From: Ectothiorhodospiraceae bacterium
GTDB taxonomy: Bacteria > Pseudomonadota > Gammaproteobacteria > SZUA-152
DNA: 37,612 nt
Reading direction: 5' to 3'
NCBI GenBank assembly: GCA_002401775.2
Contig: NVUB02000208.1
Location: 1-37,612, forward strand
The notes beneath the pieces are model-generated. The model had not been told where the DNA came from, did not search any database, and saw only the letters and a program-made list of their open reading frames with translations. Both the position numbers and the translations under genes were made by a program. Positions 14,207-24,630 of this stretch are shown here, in pieces (within the stretch, counting starts at the first letter, position 1; each line of letters begins with the position of its first letter).

Positions 14207-15160
14207 ATGAGCGAAGACTTCGCAAACAGGCCAGATGAACATAAGCCAGTGTTGTTCGATGAGGTGTTGGATGGGTTAGCGATAAAACCTGACGGCATTT
14301 ACATCGACGGCACTTTTGGCCGCGGCGGCCATGCGGGTGCGATATTGTCGCGCCTGGGTCCAGAAGGCCGGTTATTGGCCATTGATAAAGATCCACAGGC
14401 GATTGAAGCCGGTAATGTGATGTTTGGCTCAGACCCGCGTTTTGCCATTGAGCAGGGGTCGTTTACGCAGTTGGAGTCGCTGGTGCAAAAGCGGGGTTGG
14501 CAACAACACAACGGCGTCGACGGGATCTTACTGGATCTCGGGGTTTCCTCTCCGCAGCTAGATGATCCTGAGCGCGGTTTCAGTTTCCGCCACGATGGCG
14601 ATCTTGATATGCGCATGGACCCCTCGGTAGGGCAAAGCGCGGCCGAATGGCTGGCCAAGGCCGAGGCTTATGATATTCGCCGAGTACTGCGCGAGTACGG
14701 TGAAGAGAAATTTGCCAAGCGTATCGCTTATGCCATCGTCAATGCTCGAATCGAAAACCCCATTAAAACCACAGGACAGCTTGCGGCGCTAATTGCTGAG
14801 GCTAGCCCTGTGCATGAGCGGGGTAAAGACCCTGCGACGAGAAGTTTTCAGGCGATACGTATTTTTATTAATGATGAATTGGGTGATGTGAAAGCCTGCT
14901 TGCCGCAAACACTGAATGTGTTGCGGCCTGGCGGACGTTTGGCGGTAATCAGTTTCCATTCCCTGGAAGATCGTATCGTAAAGCGTTTTATGCGTGATGA
15001 GGCGCGGGGTGATTATTTTCCACCGGACCTTCCTATTCCTCATTCAGCGTTGTCTCCGGGTGTGCGTCTTATTGGTAAGGCGGTTCGAGCCACGCCACAA
15101 GAAGTGGACGCTAATCCACGCGCTAGAAGCGCGGTGTTGCGTATTGCTGAACGTTTGTAG
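14207..15160 (+). CDS. rsmH: 16S rRNA (cytosine-1402-N4)-methyltransferase
   Basis: The 317-residue product carries the SAM-binding motif [18 protein letters not shown] (about 34-51), the family block [20 protein letters not shown], and the C-terminal [19 protein letters not shown]. RsmH (MraW) methylates C1402 in the ribosomal P site. The ATG follows AAGGCCG. Downstream the operon has a spacer of 186 bases with tandem AAAAGTGTGGC and GAGAAACAAAG units before ftsL. Confidence 0.97.
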   Translation: MSEDFANRPDEHKPVLFDEVLDGLAIKPDGIYIDGTFGRGGHAGAILSRLGPEGRLLAIDKDPQAIEAGNVMFGSDPRFAIEQGSFTQLESLVQKRGWQQHNGVDGILLDLGVSSPQLDDPERGFSFRHDGDLDMRMDPSVGQSAAEWLAKAEAYDIRRVLREYGEEKFAKRIAYAIVNARIENPIKTTGQLAALIAEASPVHERGKDPATRSFQAIRIFINDELGDVKACLPQTLNVLRPGGRLAVISFHSLEDRIVKRFMRDEARGDYFPPDLPIPHSALSPGVRLIGKAVRATPQEVDANPRARSAVLRIAERL

Positions 15161-15169
15161 CCAATGTGG

Positions 15170-15265
15170 CGCGACAGATGCGGCAAGAAAAGTGTGGCAA
15201 AAAAAGTGTGGTGAGAAACAAAGCGGCGAGAAACAAAGACAAAAGAACGACATTAACGTGAAATA
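15170..15265. repeat. Tandem micro-repeats in the rsmH-ftsL spacer
   Basis: AAGAAAAGTGTGGCAAAAA repeats as AAAGTGTGGTGAG, then GAGAAACAAAGCGGC repeats as GAGAAACAAAGAC. In most gammaproteobacteria this junction is a few bases, so the spacer is an expansion made of short duplications. Confidence 0.6.
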
Positions 15266-15346
15266 AAGTGGTTTGAACGGGTTTGAAACGAACCGCAAAG
15301 CAGGTTTGAGAGAAGATTAAAAGCATTGGTTGAGTGAAAAAGTTGA

Positions 15347-15619
15347 ATGAACAAAACAGGTTTGTTGGTCGTTGTGGTATTGGCCGTACTCGTTTCAGCG
15401 ATTGCGGTGATAGAGGTAAAGCACGAAAGTCGTAAACGGTTTGTCGAATTGCGGGCGCTGGAAAAAACCAGAGATGCAATGAACGTGGAATGGGGTCAGT
15501 TGCAACTGGAACAGGGAACCTGGGGTACACACAGCCGGGTAGAGCGCCTGGCACGAAACAAACTCCACATGGTAATGCCGGAAATGAATGCAGTGGTTAT
15601 TGTAAAGAGTCCATTGTAA
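15347..15619 (+). CDS. ftsL: FtsL, divisome bitopic membrane protein
   Basis: The 90-residue product has a short cytoplasmic end, one membrane helix (LLVVVVLAVLVSAIAVIEV) and a periplasmic coiled coil with a leucine pattern (VELRALEKTRDAMNVEWGQL), ending in ERLARNKLHMVMPEM, the typical FtsL C-terminus. It forms the FtsQLB complex that activates FtsWI. Sequence conservation is low, but size, topology and place between rsmH and ftsI are decisive. Confidence 0.92.
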   Translation: MNKTGLLVVVVLAVLVSAIAVIEVKHESRKRFVELRALEKTRDAMNVEWGQLQLEQGTWGTHSRVERLARNKLHMVMPEMNAVVIVKSPL

Positions 15620-15683
15620 AGAACCCGTGTGAAAGGCCAGCCATCATTGTAATGGCCCATGAATTACAGGGTCAGTCATTAAA

Positions 15684-15766
15684 GCCAGCACTTAACATCA
15701 GCACTTAAAACCAGAATTTAAAAACCAGAACTTAAAAGCCAGAACTTAAACCAGAACTTAAACCAG
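15684..15766. repeat. CCAGAACTTAAA tandem repeats before ftsI
   Basis: Units of about 12 bp, such as CCAGAACTTAAA, occur in tandem (CAGCACTTAACAT, CAGCACTTAAAA, CCAGAATTTAAAAA, CCAGAACTTAAAAG, CCAGAACTTAAA twice). They reach to within a few bases of the ftsI start, leaving no clear Shine-Dalgarno sequence. Confidence 0.75.
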
Positions 15767-15773
15767 ATTGAAA

Positions 15774-17567
15774 ATGCAAACGTCGCAATCACCATTGTCC
15801 TTACAACACGCCTATCGCGGTCGCCGCCGATGGGTGTTAGGTGTGCTTGCGGTTGCGGGGCTGACGTTAATCTGGCGCGCGGTGGATTTGCAAGTGCTGG
15901 ATAAAGCCTTTTTGCAAAGTCAGGGCAATGCGCGTTTTTTACGGTTGGTCTCTGAACCGGCGCATCGGGGAATGATTACCGATCGTCATGGCGAACCATT
16001 GGCGATTAGCACTCCGGTTGATTCGGTGTGGGCTAACCCGCAGGAACTGATCGAGTCGCGTGAGTCGTGGCGGAAACTGGAAAAACTGTTGGGTATGAAA
16101 AGCCGTTCTCTGGAACGACTGTTGGCGAACAAACGCGACAAAGAATTTGTTTATTTAAAACGCCGGGTATCGCCCGACGTGGCTGCGCGGATCATGGCAC
16201 TAAAAGTCCCCGGCGTAGCATTGGCACCTGAATACAAGCGTTTTTATCCAGCGGGTGAAGTGGCCGCCCATGTGGTGGGTTTTACCAACGTGGATGACAA
16301 GGGCCAGGAAGGCATGGAGCTGGTGTTCGATGACCGTCTCAAAAGTATCGCGGGTAAGAGCTGGGTGATTAAAGACCGTTATGGACGGGTGGTCGAAAAT
16401 GTCGAGCGGGTTTCTGACCCGCAGCCCGGCGAAGATATTGCCCTGAGTATTGACCGGCGCTTGCAGTATTTGGCCTATCGGGAATTAAAGGCTGCTGTAA
16501 AAAACAACCGTGCAGACTCCGGCTCGGTGGTCATAGTGGATGTGCATACCGGGGAAATATTGGCAATGGTTAATCAGCCCGCCTACAACCCTAATAACCG
16601 CTATCGACTTAAGAGTGGTGATTTACGCAACCGCGCGGTAACCGATGTCTTTGAACCGGGCTCTACAATTAAGCCTTTTACCGTAGCGGCGGCCCTGGAA
16701 ACAGGAAAATATAATGCCCACACTGCGGTGGACGTGCGGCCAGGGTATTTGAAAGTCGGCCGAAAGATCATTCGTGATTTTCGGGATTACGGTGTGATTG
16801 ACGTCTCTACCATTATTCAAAAGTCCAGTAATGTTGGTGCCAGCAAGTTGGCGCTGTCGATTTCCCCTAAGCATCTTTGGAACACTTTCGCTAGCGTGGG
16901 ATTGGGAACGGATTCGGGAAGTGGTTTTCCGGGCGAGCCTTCCGGTTTGTTAACGGACTTTGGTGCTTGGCGCGATATTCAACGTGCAACGGTTTCCTAT
17001 GGTTATGGCCTCTCGGTGACAGCCCTGCAATTGGCTCGCGCCTATGCCGCGCTGGCAACCGATGGTCGGCCATTACCGTCGAGCTTTGTACCGCGCGACC
17101 TTGCCCAGGCCGCTGAACTGTCCACGTATTACCAACCCGTATTAAGTAAAAAAAGTCTTTTGTCGGTCAGAGGAATGTTGGAAACCGTGGTAAAAAAACA
17201 AGGCTCCGGAACGCGCGCCGCCGTGCCCGGGTATCGCATTGCCGGTAAAACCGGCACCGTTAAAAAGTTTGGCGGCGGCGGTTATGTTGAAGACAGTTAC
17301 CTGGCGTTGTTCGCGGGTATCGCACCTGCCAGTGACCCGCGTTTGGCCATGGTCGTCATCATCAATGAGCCGCGTGGCGAAAAATATTATGGTGGTGCGG
17401 TAGCCGCTCCGGTGTTTTCCAGAATTATGGCAGGTGCCTTGCGGATGATGGATATTCCGCCCGACAGTCTTCCCATTACTGTAAAACAGGCAGTGCTTGA
17501 TATGCAAAGTATCAAACAAAGCAAGATGCCTGATCGGCGTGTAGCAATGTTGGGAGAGGCGCCATAA
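15774..17567 (+). CDS. ftsI: FtsI (PBP3), septal peptidoglycan transpeptidase
   Basis: The product of about 597 residues has an N-terminal membrane anchor (WVLGVLAVAGLTLIWRAV), a class B PBP dimerisation domain (SEPAHRGMITDRHGEPLAIS) and a transpeptidase domain with all three motifs: EPGSTIKPF (catalytic serine near residue 297), KSSN (near 351) and KTGT (near 492). It cross-links septal peptidoglycan as the partner of FtsW. The ATG at 15774 is taken; a TTG at 15768 is in frame. Neither has a good ribosome-binding site because a tandem repeat fills the leader. Its stop overlaps the murE ATG by one base. Confidence 0.97.
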   Translation: MQTSQSPLSLQHAYRGRRRWVLGVLAVAGLTLIWRAVDLQVLDKAFLQSQGNARFLRLVSEPAHRGMITDRHGEPLAISTPVDSVWANPQELIESRESWRKLEKLLGMKSRSLERLLANKRDKEFVYLKRRVSPDVAARIMALKVPGVALAPEYKRFYPAGEVAAHVVGFTNVDDKGQEGMELVFDDRLKSIAGKSWVIKDRYGRVVENVERVSDPQPGEDIALSIDRRLQYLAYRELKAAVKNNRADSGSVVIVDVHTGEILAMVNQPAYNPNNRYRLKSGDLRNRAVTDVFEPGSTIKPFTVAAALETGKYNAHTAVDVRPGYLKVGRKIIRDFRDYGVIDVSTIIQKSSNVGASKLALSISPKHLWNTFASVGLGTDSGSGFPGEPSGLLTDFGAWRDIQRATVSYGYGLSVTALQLARAYAALATDGRPLPSSFVPRDLAQAAELSTYYQPVLSKKSLLSVRGMLETVVKKQGSGTRAAVPGYRIAGKTGTVKKFGGGGYVEDSYLALFAGIAPASDPRLAMVVIINEPRGEKYYGGAVAAPVFSRIMAGALRMMDIPPDSLPITVKQAVLDMQSIKQSKMPDRRVAMLGEAP

Positions 17568-19108
17568 TGGTACTGGAACAGCTTCCCGAACATTTGAATT
17601 TTCCCGCGCTGATCAAGGGTCTTTATTTTATCCGTCAGGCACCTGACATTAGCGTATCAGGCTTGAGTCTTGATAGCCGGTTAGCGCAAAGTGGAGATTT
17701 GTTTTTTGCCTTGCAGGGGCAGGAAGTCCATGGAAAAACCTTTATTGATGATGCCATTACACGCGGTGTTAGCGTTGTTATGTGGGAATCGCCAATCGCT
17801 CAACAGGACATTCGCGAAGGCGTACCGGTGTACGGCGTGCCTGGTTTGAAAAATATGGTGGGCGCCATTGCCGAGCGTTTTTATGGTGGCCCATCGAGTC
17901 AACAATGGGTGATTGGGATTACCGGCACCAATGGCAAAACCTCCGTGGCGCAATTTATAGCACAAGCGATACACCAAAAAACTCCCTGTGGTGTCATTGG
18001 TACCTTGGGGAATGGTGTTTTTGGACAATTAAATGACACCGTTTTCACCACGCCGGATGCCGTTACCTTGCATACCTTGCTGGACGATATGCATCACGAC
18101 GATGTGAACCATGTGGTGATGGAAGTGTCTTCTCACGGGCTGGAGCAAGGTCGTGCGGCAGGCGTCAGTTTTGATGTGGCGGTGTTTACCAACCTCAGCC
18201 ATGAACATTTGGATTACCACGGTGACATGGAAAGCTACGGGCAGGCCAAACGACGCCTGTTTGAAAGCAGCGGCCTTAAATATGCGGTTATTAATATCGA
18301 CGATGATTATGGCCGGAAGTTATTAACATCATTGCCCGCTTCAACAGGCACCGTCAGTTACGGATTTGGTGGCGGTGATGTATTGCCATCATTATTAGGT
18401 TCCGAATTACAGTTAGGCAGTAATGGATTGCGAATGCATGTGGAAAGTGACTGGGGCTCAGCGTATTTGCAAGTGCCGTTGATTGGCGGATTCAATGCTG
18501 AGAATGTCCTGGCCGCACTGGGTGCATTATTAGCGTCGGGCATTAGTTTTGATGATGCCGTTGAACGACTGGGGAAAGTAAGCCCGGTGCCAGGGCGTAT
18601 GCAGGCTTATGGCGGCAAGGTTGTGGGTGACCGTGTTGTCGGTAATGACGAACACCCCCTGGTGGTGGTGGACTATGCCCACACCCCCGATGCCCTTGAG
18701 AAAGTATTAACGGCGCTGCGTGAGCATACCGCAGGAAAACTGTGGTGCTTGTTTGGATGTGGTGGTGACCGCGATACGACTAAGCGCCCATTAATGGCCG
18801 CCGTGGCAGAACGCCTCGCTGATCGTGTCATTATTAGTGATGACAATCCCCGCACTGAAAGCCCACAGGTTATCGTTGCGGATATCTTGCAAGGTTTTGA
18901 ACGTGTCGATGACGTGTTGGTGATAGCCGACCGTTCTAAAGCGATTGAGTCGCTGGTGCTGGAAGTTCAAAAGGCCGACGTGGTGTTAATCGCAGGCAAG
19001 GGACACGAAGAAGTACAAATTGTCGGCGAGCAACGATTACCGTTTAACGATGGTGAAGAAGTTGAAAAGGCACTGGCCTTGAGAGAATCACAAGGCGGGC
19101 CATCGTAA
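17567..19108 (+). CDS. murE: MurE, UDP-MurNAc-L-Ala-D-Glu:meso-diaminopimelate ligase
   Basis: The 513-residue product has an N-terminal UDP-binding domain (SGLSLDSRLAQSGDLFFALQ), the Mur ligase ATP loop GITGTNGKTS, the central block HVVMEVSSHGLEQGR and the C-terminal DDNPRTESP. The DNPR motif is the signature of enzymes that add meso-diaminopimelate rather than lysine, as expected for a Gram-negative. It acts in the cytoplasm on the third residue of the peptide stem. Start and stop overlap ftsI and murF by one base each. Confidence 0.97.
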   Translation: MVLEQLPEHLNFPALIKGLYFIRQAPDISVSGLSLDSRLAQSGDLFFALQGQEVHGKTFIDDAITRGVSVVMWESPIAQQDIREGVPVYGVPGLKNMVGAIAERFYGGPSSQQWVIGITGTNGKTSVAQFIAQAIHQKTPCGVIGTLGNGVFGQLNDTVFTTPDAVTLHTLLDDMHHDDVNHVVMEVSSHGLEQGRAAGVSFDVAVFTNLSHEHLDYHGDMESYGQAKRRLFESSGLKYAVINIDDDYGRKLLTSLPASTGTVSYGFGGGDVLPSLLGSELQLGSNGLRMHVESDWGSAYLQVPLIGGFNAENVLAALGALLASGISFDDAVERLGKVSPVPGRMQAYGGKVVGDRVVGNDEHPLVVVDYAHTPDALEKVLTALREHTAGKLWCLFGCGGDRDTTKRPLMAAVAERLADRVIISDDNPRTESPQVIVADILQGFERVDDVLVIADRSKAIESLVLEVQKADVVLIAGKGHEEVQIVGEQRLPFNDGEEVEKALALRESQGGPS

Positions 19109-20523
19109 TGGCGAAGCACTCTGTGATGACAACATTGCGCGCAGCCACTGACTTTTTACGGGGAGCGCTGGAAGCAAACGTACCCGCCGAATTGCGCGGT
19201 GAAGATGCGGTGTTTTCCGGAATCAGTACCGACACCCGAGACGTAAAACCGGGTCAGTTATTTATTGCGTTATCGGGCCCTCGTTTTGACGGCCATGATT
19301 TTATTGCACAAGCAAAAAAATCAGGCGCGGTGGGTGCCATCGTTGCTCGGCATATAAACGATGAAAACCTGAAAGGTTTTCCACACATTATTGTTAACGA
19401 CCCCCTGCGGGCTTATGGCGAATTAGCGGGCCAATGGCGTCACCCGTTTACGATGCCCGTCGTCGCCATTACCGGTAGCAATGGAAAAACCACGGTAAAA
19501 GAAATGCTGGCCGCTATTTTCGCGCAACGTGGTGAAGTGTTATCGACCCAGGCAAATTTTAATAATGAAATCGGTGTGCCGCGTACCCTGTTGCGTATCA
19601 CGGCTGCTCATGTGGCGGCCGTCGTTGAAGAAGGTGCGGGAAAACCCGGCGACATTGCTTACCTGACACATTTTGTACGGCCCACTGTGGCGTTGGTGAC
19701 CAATGCCGCGAGTGCACATTTGCAGGGGTTTACCACGCTGGATGCGGTAGCAAAAACCAAGGGCGAAATTTTTGAGCATTTACCGAAAGGCGCTGTAGCG
19801 GTGATTAATGCCGATGACACTTACGCTGATTTATGGCGCGAACAGGCAGGTCAACATACGGTGATCAGTTTTGGTATGTCTCAACCTTCAACGGCCGATG
19901 TGCAAGGTTTTGTGCAAGACGATGGACAGGTAAAAATAGTGACGGCAAAAGGTGAAATGTTAATTCGACTGCCACTGGAAGGCCGCCATAATATGATGAA
20001 CGCACTGGCCGCGACCGCCGCTGCATTGGCGACCGGTGCAAGCCTTGCGGATATATCGGCAGGCTTGCAATCCGTGAAGCCGGTAGCCGGGCGCTTGCAA
20101 CGTAAGCCGGCAATCAATGGCGCGTTGATGCTCGACGATACCTATAACGCCAACCCCGCGTCTTTGGACGTAGCGTTGGATGTGTTGTCGTACTGTCGCG
20201 CGCACCGTTATCTTGCGCTAGGAGACATGGCTGAATTGGGTGAGCAGTCCATTGAATTTCATGCGCAGGCCGGTCGACAGGCGCGCGATAAAGGTGTGCA
20301 CCGGCTGTATGCCGTCGGTGAATTATCACGCCATGCAGCAGATGCCTTTGGTGACAAGGGGCGGCACTTTAGCGGGCAGGATCAATTGATTTCACAATTA
20401 CGTGAAGACTTGAATGACAAGGCTGTTTTATTGGTGAAGGGCTCGCGGTCATCACACATGGAACGCGTTGTTGATGCATTGGCCGAGCAGAGCCAAGAGC
20501 AGAGCCAGGAGGTACACGCCTGA
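19108..20523 (+). CDS. murF: MurF, UDP-MurNAc-tripeptide:D-Ala-D-Ala ligase
   Basis: The 471-residue product has the substrate-binding start [23 protein letters not shown] loop [14 protein letters not shown], the block [18 protein letters not shown] and the C-terminal [16 protein letters not shown] and GDMAELG. It adds the D-Ala-D-Ala made by Ddl and completes the pentapeptide. The C-terminus ends [12 protein letters not shown], coded by a 12-bp tandem repeat (20487-20511), one of several such end extensions in this cluster. It overlaps mraY by one base. Confidence 0.97.
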   Translation: MAKHSVMTTLRAATDFLRGALEANVPAELRGEDAVFSGISTDTRDVKPGQLFIALSGPRFDGHDFIAQAKKSGAVGAIVARHINDENLKGFPHIIVNDPLRAYGELAGQWRHPFTMPVVAITGSNGKTTVKEMLAAIFAQRGEVLSTQANFNNEIGVPRTLLRITAAHVAAVVEEGAGKPGDIAYLTHFVRPTVALVTNAASAHLQGFTTLDAVAKTKGEIFEHLPKGAVAVINADDTYADLWREQAGQHTVISFGMSQPSTADVQGFVQDDGQVKIVTAKGEMLIRLPLEGRHNMMNALAATAAALATGASLADISAGLQSVKPVAGRLQRKPAINGALMLDDTYNANPASLDVALDVLSYCRAHRYLALGDMAELGEQSIEFHAQAGRQARDKGVHRLYAVGELSRHAADAFGDKGRHFSGQDQLISQLREDLNDKAVLLVKGSRSSHMERVVDALAEQSQEQSQEVHA

Positions 20524-21605
20524 TGTTGCTCTACCTGACCGAATACCTTACGCAATTCTACAGTGGCTTTGCGGTATTTCAGTATTTGACCTTGCGCGCT
20601 ATTTTAGGCGCGTTGACAGCATTGCTGATTTCATTTGTGGTGGGCCCAGCGATGATCCGCAAACTCAGCCAGTACCAGATTGGCCAAGTGGTGCGTGACG
20701 ATGGCCCTGAATCGCATTTGCAAAAAGCCGGAACGCCGACCATGGGTGGCGCACTTATTTTGGTGGCTATAAGCATTAGCACGTTGTTGTGGTCAGACCT
20801 GAGTAACCACTACATGTGGGTGGTGTTACTGGTCACCATACTTTTTGGTGTCATCGGTTGGGTCGACGATTACAAAAAACTGGTGAAAAAAGATTCCAAA
20901 GGTTTGGTGGCACGATACAAGTATTTTTGGCAGTCCGTGGTGGGGTTGGGTGCGGCGTATTTTTTGTATAGCACTGCCAGCATACCGGCGCAAACTCAAT
21001 TGTACGTGCCGTTTTTTAAAGACGTCGCTATTGTGCTGGGGCCGATGTTTATCGTACTGGCTTATTTAACCATTGTGGGTACCAGCAACGCCGTTAATTT
21101 AACCGATGGACTGGACGGTTTGGCGATACTGCCCACGGTGATGGTGGCAGGCGCCCTTGGCTTGTTTGCTTACCTCACCGGCAACATTAAATTTGCAGAG
21201 TATTTGGCCATACCGTATGTACCCGGTGTCGGGGAAGTGGTGGTGTTTTGCGGTGCATTAGTGGGTGCGGGTTTGGGGTTTCTTTGGTTTAACACGTATC
21301 CCGCCATGGTGTTTATGGGAGACATTGGCGCACTGGCATTGGGCGCTGCCCTGGGTATTGTTGCCGTAGTGATTCGTCATGAATTAGTGCTGGTGATTAT
21401 GGGAGGGGTATTTGTGGTTGAAACCCTCTCGGTCATTATTCAGGTGGCCTCGTTTAAATTAACCGGGAAACGAATTTTTAAAATGGCACCGTTGCATCAT
21501 CATTATGAATTGATGGGATGGCCAGAGCCGCGTGTGATCGTACGGTTTTGGATTATTACGGTCATTCTAGTGTTGGTGGGATTGGCAACGCTGAAAATTC
21601 GTTAG
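20523..21605 (+). CDS. mraY: MraY, phospho-MurNAc-pentapeptide translocase
   Basis: The 360-residue polytopic membrane protein transfers phospho-MurNAc-pentapeptide to undecaprenyl phosphate, making lipid I. It shows the family blocks [52 protein letters not shown]-like [13 protein letters not shown] with FMGDIG, and [15 protein letters not shown] (the HHH loop). Length matches E. coli MraY exactly. After its stop the cluster has a 200-bp T-rich spacer before murD. Confidence 0.97.
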   Translation: MLLYLTEYLTQFYSGFAVFQYLTLRAILGALTALLISFVVGPAMIRKLSQYQIGQVVRDDGPESHLQKAGTPTMGGALILVAISISTLLWSDLSNHYMWVVLLVTILFGVIGWVDDYKKLVKKDSKGLVARYKYFWQSVVGLGAAYFLYSTASIPAQTQLYVPFFKDVAIVLGPMFIVLAYLTIVGTSNAVNLTDGLDGLAILPTVMVAGALGLFAYLTGNIKFAEYLAIPYVPGVGEVVVFCGALVGAGLGFLWFNTYPAMVFMGDIGALALGAALGIVAVVIRHELVLVIMGGVFVVETLSVIIQVASFKLTGKRIFKMAPLHHHYELMGWPEPRVIVRFWIITVILVLVGLATLKIR

Positions 21606-21805
21606 CATTTTTTTAGTATTTTAAGGTTTTTTAGCATTTTTTGCGAAATTTTGAGCATTTTTGAGCGTTTTTGAGCGTTTTTAAGCCATTTTGAAAAAAG
21701 TGTTGAAAATGGTTAGATTTTTATAAAAAGCCTGAATATGCGTGAAATTGGAAGCTTATTTTGAAATGTTGTTAGGAATAAAAGAAATCAGAACATCGAT
21801 ATAAA
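21606..21805. repeat. T-rich spacer with TTTTTGAGCGT tandem units
   Basis: Degenerate units run in tandem: TTTTTTAGCAT, TTTTGAGCATT, TTTTTGAGCGT twice and TTTTTAAGCC (about 21608-21690). In many relatives mraY and murD nearly touch. T-tracts here could reduce read-through, but I see no clear stem for an intrinsic terminator. Confidence 0.6.
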
Positions 21806-23338
21806 ATGAGCGCGGCACTAAAAATGACAACGGCACCTTTAGTTACAACAACAGCCTCAACCACAGGCAAGCATTGTGCACCCTTTAATCTGGATGCAGC
21901 TCCGACGTTAATCGTCGGTCTGGGTCAGACGGGTTTGTCGTGCGCGCGATTCCTGGCGCGTTGTGGTGTGCCATTTGCCGTCACGGATAACCGCGAACAA
22001 CCGCCCGCTCTTAACACGCTGCGTTCAGAGCAAAAAGATATTGTCATCTCGGTGGGTGGTTTCGATGCCGAATTATTTGACGGGGCTCAACGAGTGGTCG
22101 TCAGCCCCGGTGTGTCGTTACAGGAGCCGTTGATTGCTAAGGCACAGCAACGCGGCGTTAATATTATGGGAGATATCGAATTATTCGCCCGTGCTGCGCA
22201 AGCGCCCGTAGTGGCAATTACCGGGTCTAATGGAAAAAGTACCGTTACCTTGTTATTGGCAGAGATGTTTAAGGATGCCGGTAAAGATGTCCGGGTCGGT
22301 GGCAACATAGGCACACCAGCATTGGATTTGCTGACAGACGAAGAGCCCGATGTTTATGTGTTGGAGTTATCGAGTTTCCAATTGGATTGCACACAATCAT
22401 TACAGGCCGCCGCCTCGGTGGTGTTAAATATTAGCCCCGATCATATGGATCGTTATGCCGATATTGCGGCGTACGCCGCAAGCAAACAAACGGTGTATGG
22501 CTGTTCTTTCGATGCTAACGCTAAAGACGTGCCGGCCAGAACGGCGATTATTAATCGTGATGATGCGATGGTCAGCGCAATGTCGGTATCGGGCAGGGCC
22601 GTAGTGAGTTTTGGTTTGGCGGCACCCGATGACAATAGCTCGGCCCACAATAACTCTGACCACGAAAACTCTAGCGACAATAACTCTGGCCACGAAAACT
22701 ATGGCCGCATTGATGCAGGAGACGGACACTTCTGGTTAGCGCGTGGCTCGCAACAACTGATGTCCGTGAATGCGCTAGGCATGGTTGGTGAACACAACCA
22801 GGCGAACGCCCTGGCAGCATTGGCCTTGGGCGAAGCAATGGGCCTGCCACTGCCGAGTATGCTGGAAACTCTGAAGGCTTTTAGTGGATTACCACACCGC
22901 CTACAGCGTGTGGCCGAGGTCGCAGGTGTGACCTGGTTGAACGATTCCAAAGGAACGAACGTCGGCGCGACACTGGCCGCGATTCAAGGTTTAACCGCAC
23001 CGCTGATGTTGATTGCAGGCGGGCAGGGTAAGGGCGCCGATTTTTCACCGTTGCACGATGCCGTAAAAGATAAAGTGCGTGTGGTGATCCTGATGGGTGA
23101 GGATGCCGCGTTAATCGAAACTGCCCTGGCTAACGCCGTGCCAGTCGTTCGTGTTGAGACCATGTCAGCGGCGGTGAACAAGGCCAGTGAACTTGCTCAG
23201 TCAGGTGACACTGTTCTGTTATCTCCCGCATGCGCCAGCTTCGATATGTTTGAGGGCTTTGTTGCCCGTGGTAATGCTTTTATGGCAGAAGTGCATAAGT
23301 TGCACGCCCTCGTCAAAAAGGCAGGGGAAAGTTCATGA
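21806..23338 (+). CDS. murD: MurD, UDP-MurNAc-L-Ala:D-glutamate ligase
   Basis: The 510-residue product has the N-terminal Rossmann motif TLIVGLGQTGLSCARFLA, ATP loop [28 protein letters not shown] and the C-terminal WLNDSKGTNVGATLAAI and LLSPACASFDMFEGF. It is about 60-70 residues longer than usual MurD. Part is an N-terminal extension; part is an Asn/Ser/His-rich insertion (residues 275-300) coded by two 30-bp tandem repeats at 22646-22705. The insertion falls between the MurD middle domain core and GDGHFWLARG, probably a surface loop. The stop overlaps ftsW by four bases (ATGA). Confidence 0.96.
   Translation: MSAALKMTTAPLVTTTASTTGKHCAPFNLDAAPTLIVGLGQTGLSCARFLARCGVPFAVTDNREQPPALNTLRSEQKDIVISVGGFDAELFDGAQRVVVSPGVSLQEPLIAKAQQRGVNIMGDIELFARAAQAPVVAITGSNGKSTVTLLLAEMFKDAGKDVRVGGNIGTPALDLLTDEEPDVYVLELSSFQLDCTQSLQAAASVVLNISPDHMDRYADIAAYAASKQTVYGCSFDANAKDVPARTAIINRDDAMVSAMSVSGRAVVSFGLAAPDDNSSAHNNSDHENSSDNNSGHENYGRIDAGDGHFWLARGSQQLMSVNALGMVGEHNQANALAALALGEAMGLPLPSMLETLKAFSGLPHRLQRVAEVAGVTWLNDSKGTNVGATLAAIQGLTAPLMLIAGGQGKGADFSPLHDAVKDKVRVVILMGEDAALIETALANAVPVVRVETMSAAVNKASELAQSGDTVLLSPACASFDMFEGFVARGNAFMAEVHKLHALVKKAGESS
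22646..22705 (+). repeat. In-frame 30-bp tandem duplication inside murD
   Basis: The units at 22646-22675 and 22676-22705 differ at few positions (CACAATAACTCTGACCACG versus GACAATAACTCTGGCCACG). A half unit precedes them (22631-22645). The encoded unit is [HD]NNS[DG]HEN[SY][SG]. Confidence 0.85.
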
Positions 23339-24630
23339 GTACGCATACCATCCCCGGACTCGCATTTTTGGCACCTATCGCCGAGCAACGCCACGGCCGT
23401 TTCTCCATGGATATGGTTTTGCTCAGCGCCGCCTTGGTATTGCTGGCGCTAGGATTGGTCATGGTGGTGTCGGCCTCGGTATCGATAGCCGAACGACAAA
23501 TGAATGACCCGCTGTATTACCTGTGGCGTCAGGGCGCATTTGTGGGCGTGGGATTAATGGCCGCTGCGGCGGTATTACAAGTCCGTTTGGTGTATTGGGA
23601 GCGTCTTGGTCCTTATTGTTTATTGCTGGGGTTAACGCTACTGATTGTGGTGTTGGTCATCGGCCGGGAAATTAATGGCAGTACCCGTTGGTTGGCTTTT
23701 GGGCCGATTAACTTTCAGCCTTCGGAAATGGTGAAATTATTTGTCATTGTCTATTTGGCAGGCTACCTGGTACGGCGCGGAGACGAAGTCCGCAAGAGTG
23801 TCAAAGGCTTTCTCAAGCCCATGGTGCTAGTGGGCTTGATTGGTTTTCTATTGGTCATGGAACCGGACTTTGGTGCCGCCTTCGTGATCACGATGACGGT
23901 GCTGGGCATGATGTTTTTGGGTGGCGTCCGTCTTTGGCAATTTGCCGTATTGTTTACCGTGGTGACGGCTGCCCTGGGAGCGTTGGCCATTGCCTCACCG
24001 TATCGTGTTGCCCGATTAACGTCTTTTATCAATCCCTGGGCAGATCCTTTTGACAGCGGATTCCAACTGACCCAGGCACTCATTGCCTTCGGGCGGGGTG
24101 AGTGGTTGGGCGTAGGATTAGGTAGCAGTATTCAAAAGTTATTTTATTTACCAGAAGCACATACGGACTTTTTATTCGCAGTGATCGCAGAAGAACTGGG
24201 GTTACTGGGGGCGATAAGCATCATCGTATTATTCGCCGTACTGGTGTGGCGGGCCTTCAAAATCGGCACCGCCTCTGCTGAAGCAGGTGATCGTTTTGGT
24301 GCCTATGCCGCGTACGGTATCGGTATGTGGTTAGGGATGCAGGCGTTCATTAACCTCGGTGTGAATATGGGTGTGTTGCCGACCAAAGGACTGACCCTGC
24401 CATTAATGAGTTATGGCGGTTCCAGCATTGTGATGAGTTGTGTGGCGGTGGCCTTGTTGTTACGTATTTCCCACGAGCATCCTGCCGGAATGCAACCGGC
24501 GGCGCGCCGTTCGTCTACTCGGGAAAGAACTGCTCGGGAAAGAACAGCCACACCTGAGCCTAAAACGCGAAACCGTTCGACGTCGCGACAAACCGTGCGT
24601 CGCCGGTCGGTAAGGGGGCAAAGCGCATGA
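23335..24630 (+). CDS. ftsW: FtsW, septal SEDS peptidoglycan polymerase
   Basis: The 431-residue protein has about ten membrane helices and the SEDS blocks NGSTRWLAFGPINFQPSEMV, PDFGAAFVITM, AHTDFLFAVIAEELGLLG and LPLMSYGGSSIV. FtsW polymerises glycan strands from lipid II with FtsI as partner. The C-terminal 40 residues are very basic (RRSSTRERTARERTATPEP ... [10 protein letters not shown]), with a duplicated ACTCGGGAAAGA unit at about 24517-24546, and extend past the normal end. It overlaps murD and murG by four bases each. Confidence 0.96.
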   Translation: MSTHTIPGLAFLAPIAEQRHGRFSMDMVLLSAALVLLALGLVMVVSASVSIAERQMNDPLYYLWRQGAFVGVGLMAAAAVLQVRLVYWERLGPYCLLLGLTLLIVVLVIGREINGSTRWLAFGPINFQPSEMVKLFVIVYLAGYLVRRGDEVRKSVKGFLKPMVLVGLIGFLLVMEPDFGAAFVITMTVLGMMFLGGVRLWQFAVLFTVVTAALGALAIASPYRVARLTSFINPWADPFDSGFQLTQALIAFGRGEWLGVGLGSSIQKLFYLPEAHTDFLFAVIAEELGLLGAISIIVLFAVLVWRAFKIGTASAEAGDRFGAYAAYGIGMWLGMQAFINLGVNMGVLPTKGLTLPLMSYGGSSIVMSCVAVALLLRISHEHPAGMQPAARRSSTRERTARERTATPEPKTRNRSTSRQTVRRRSVRGQSA

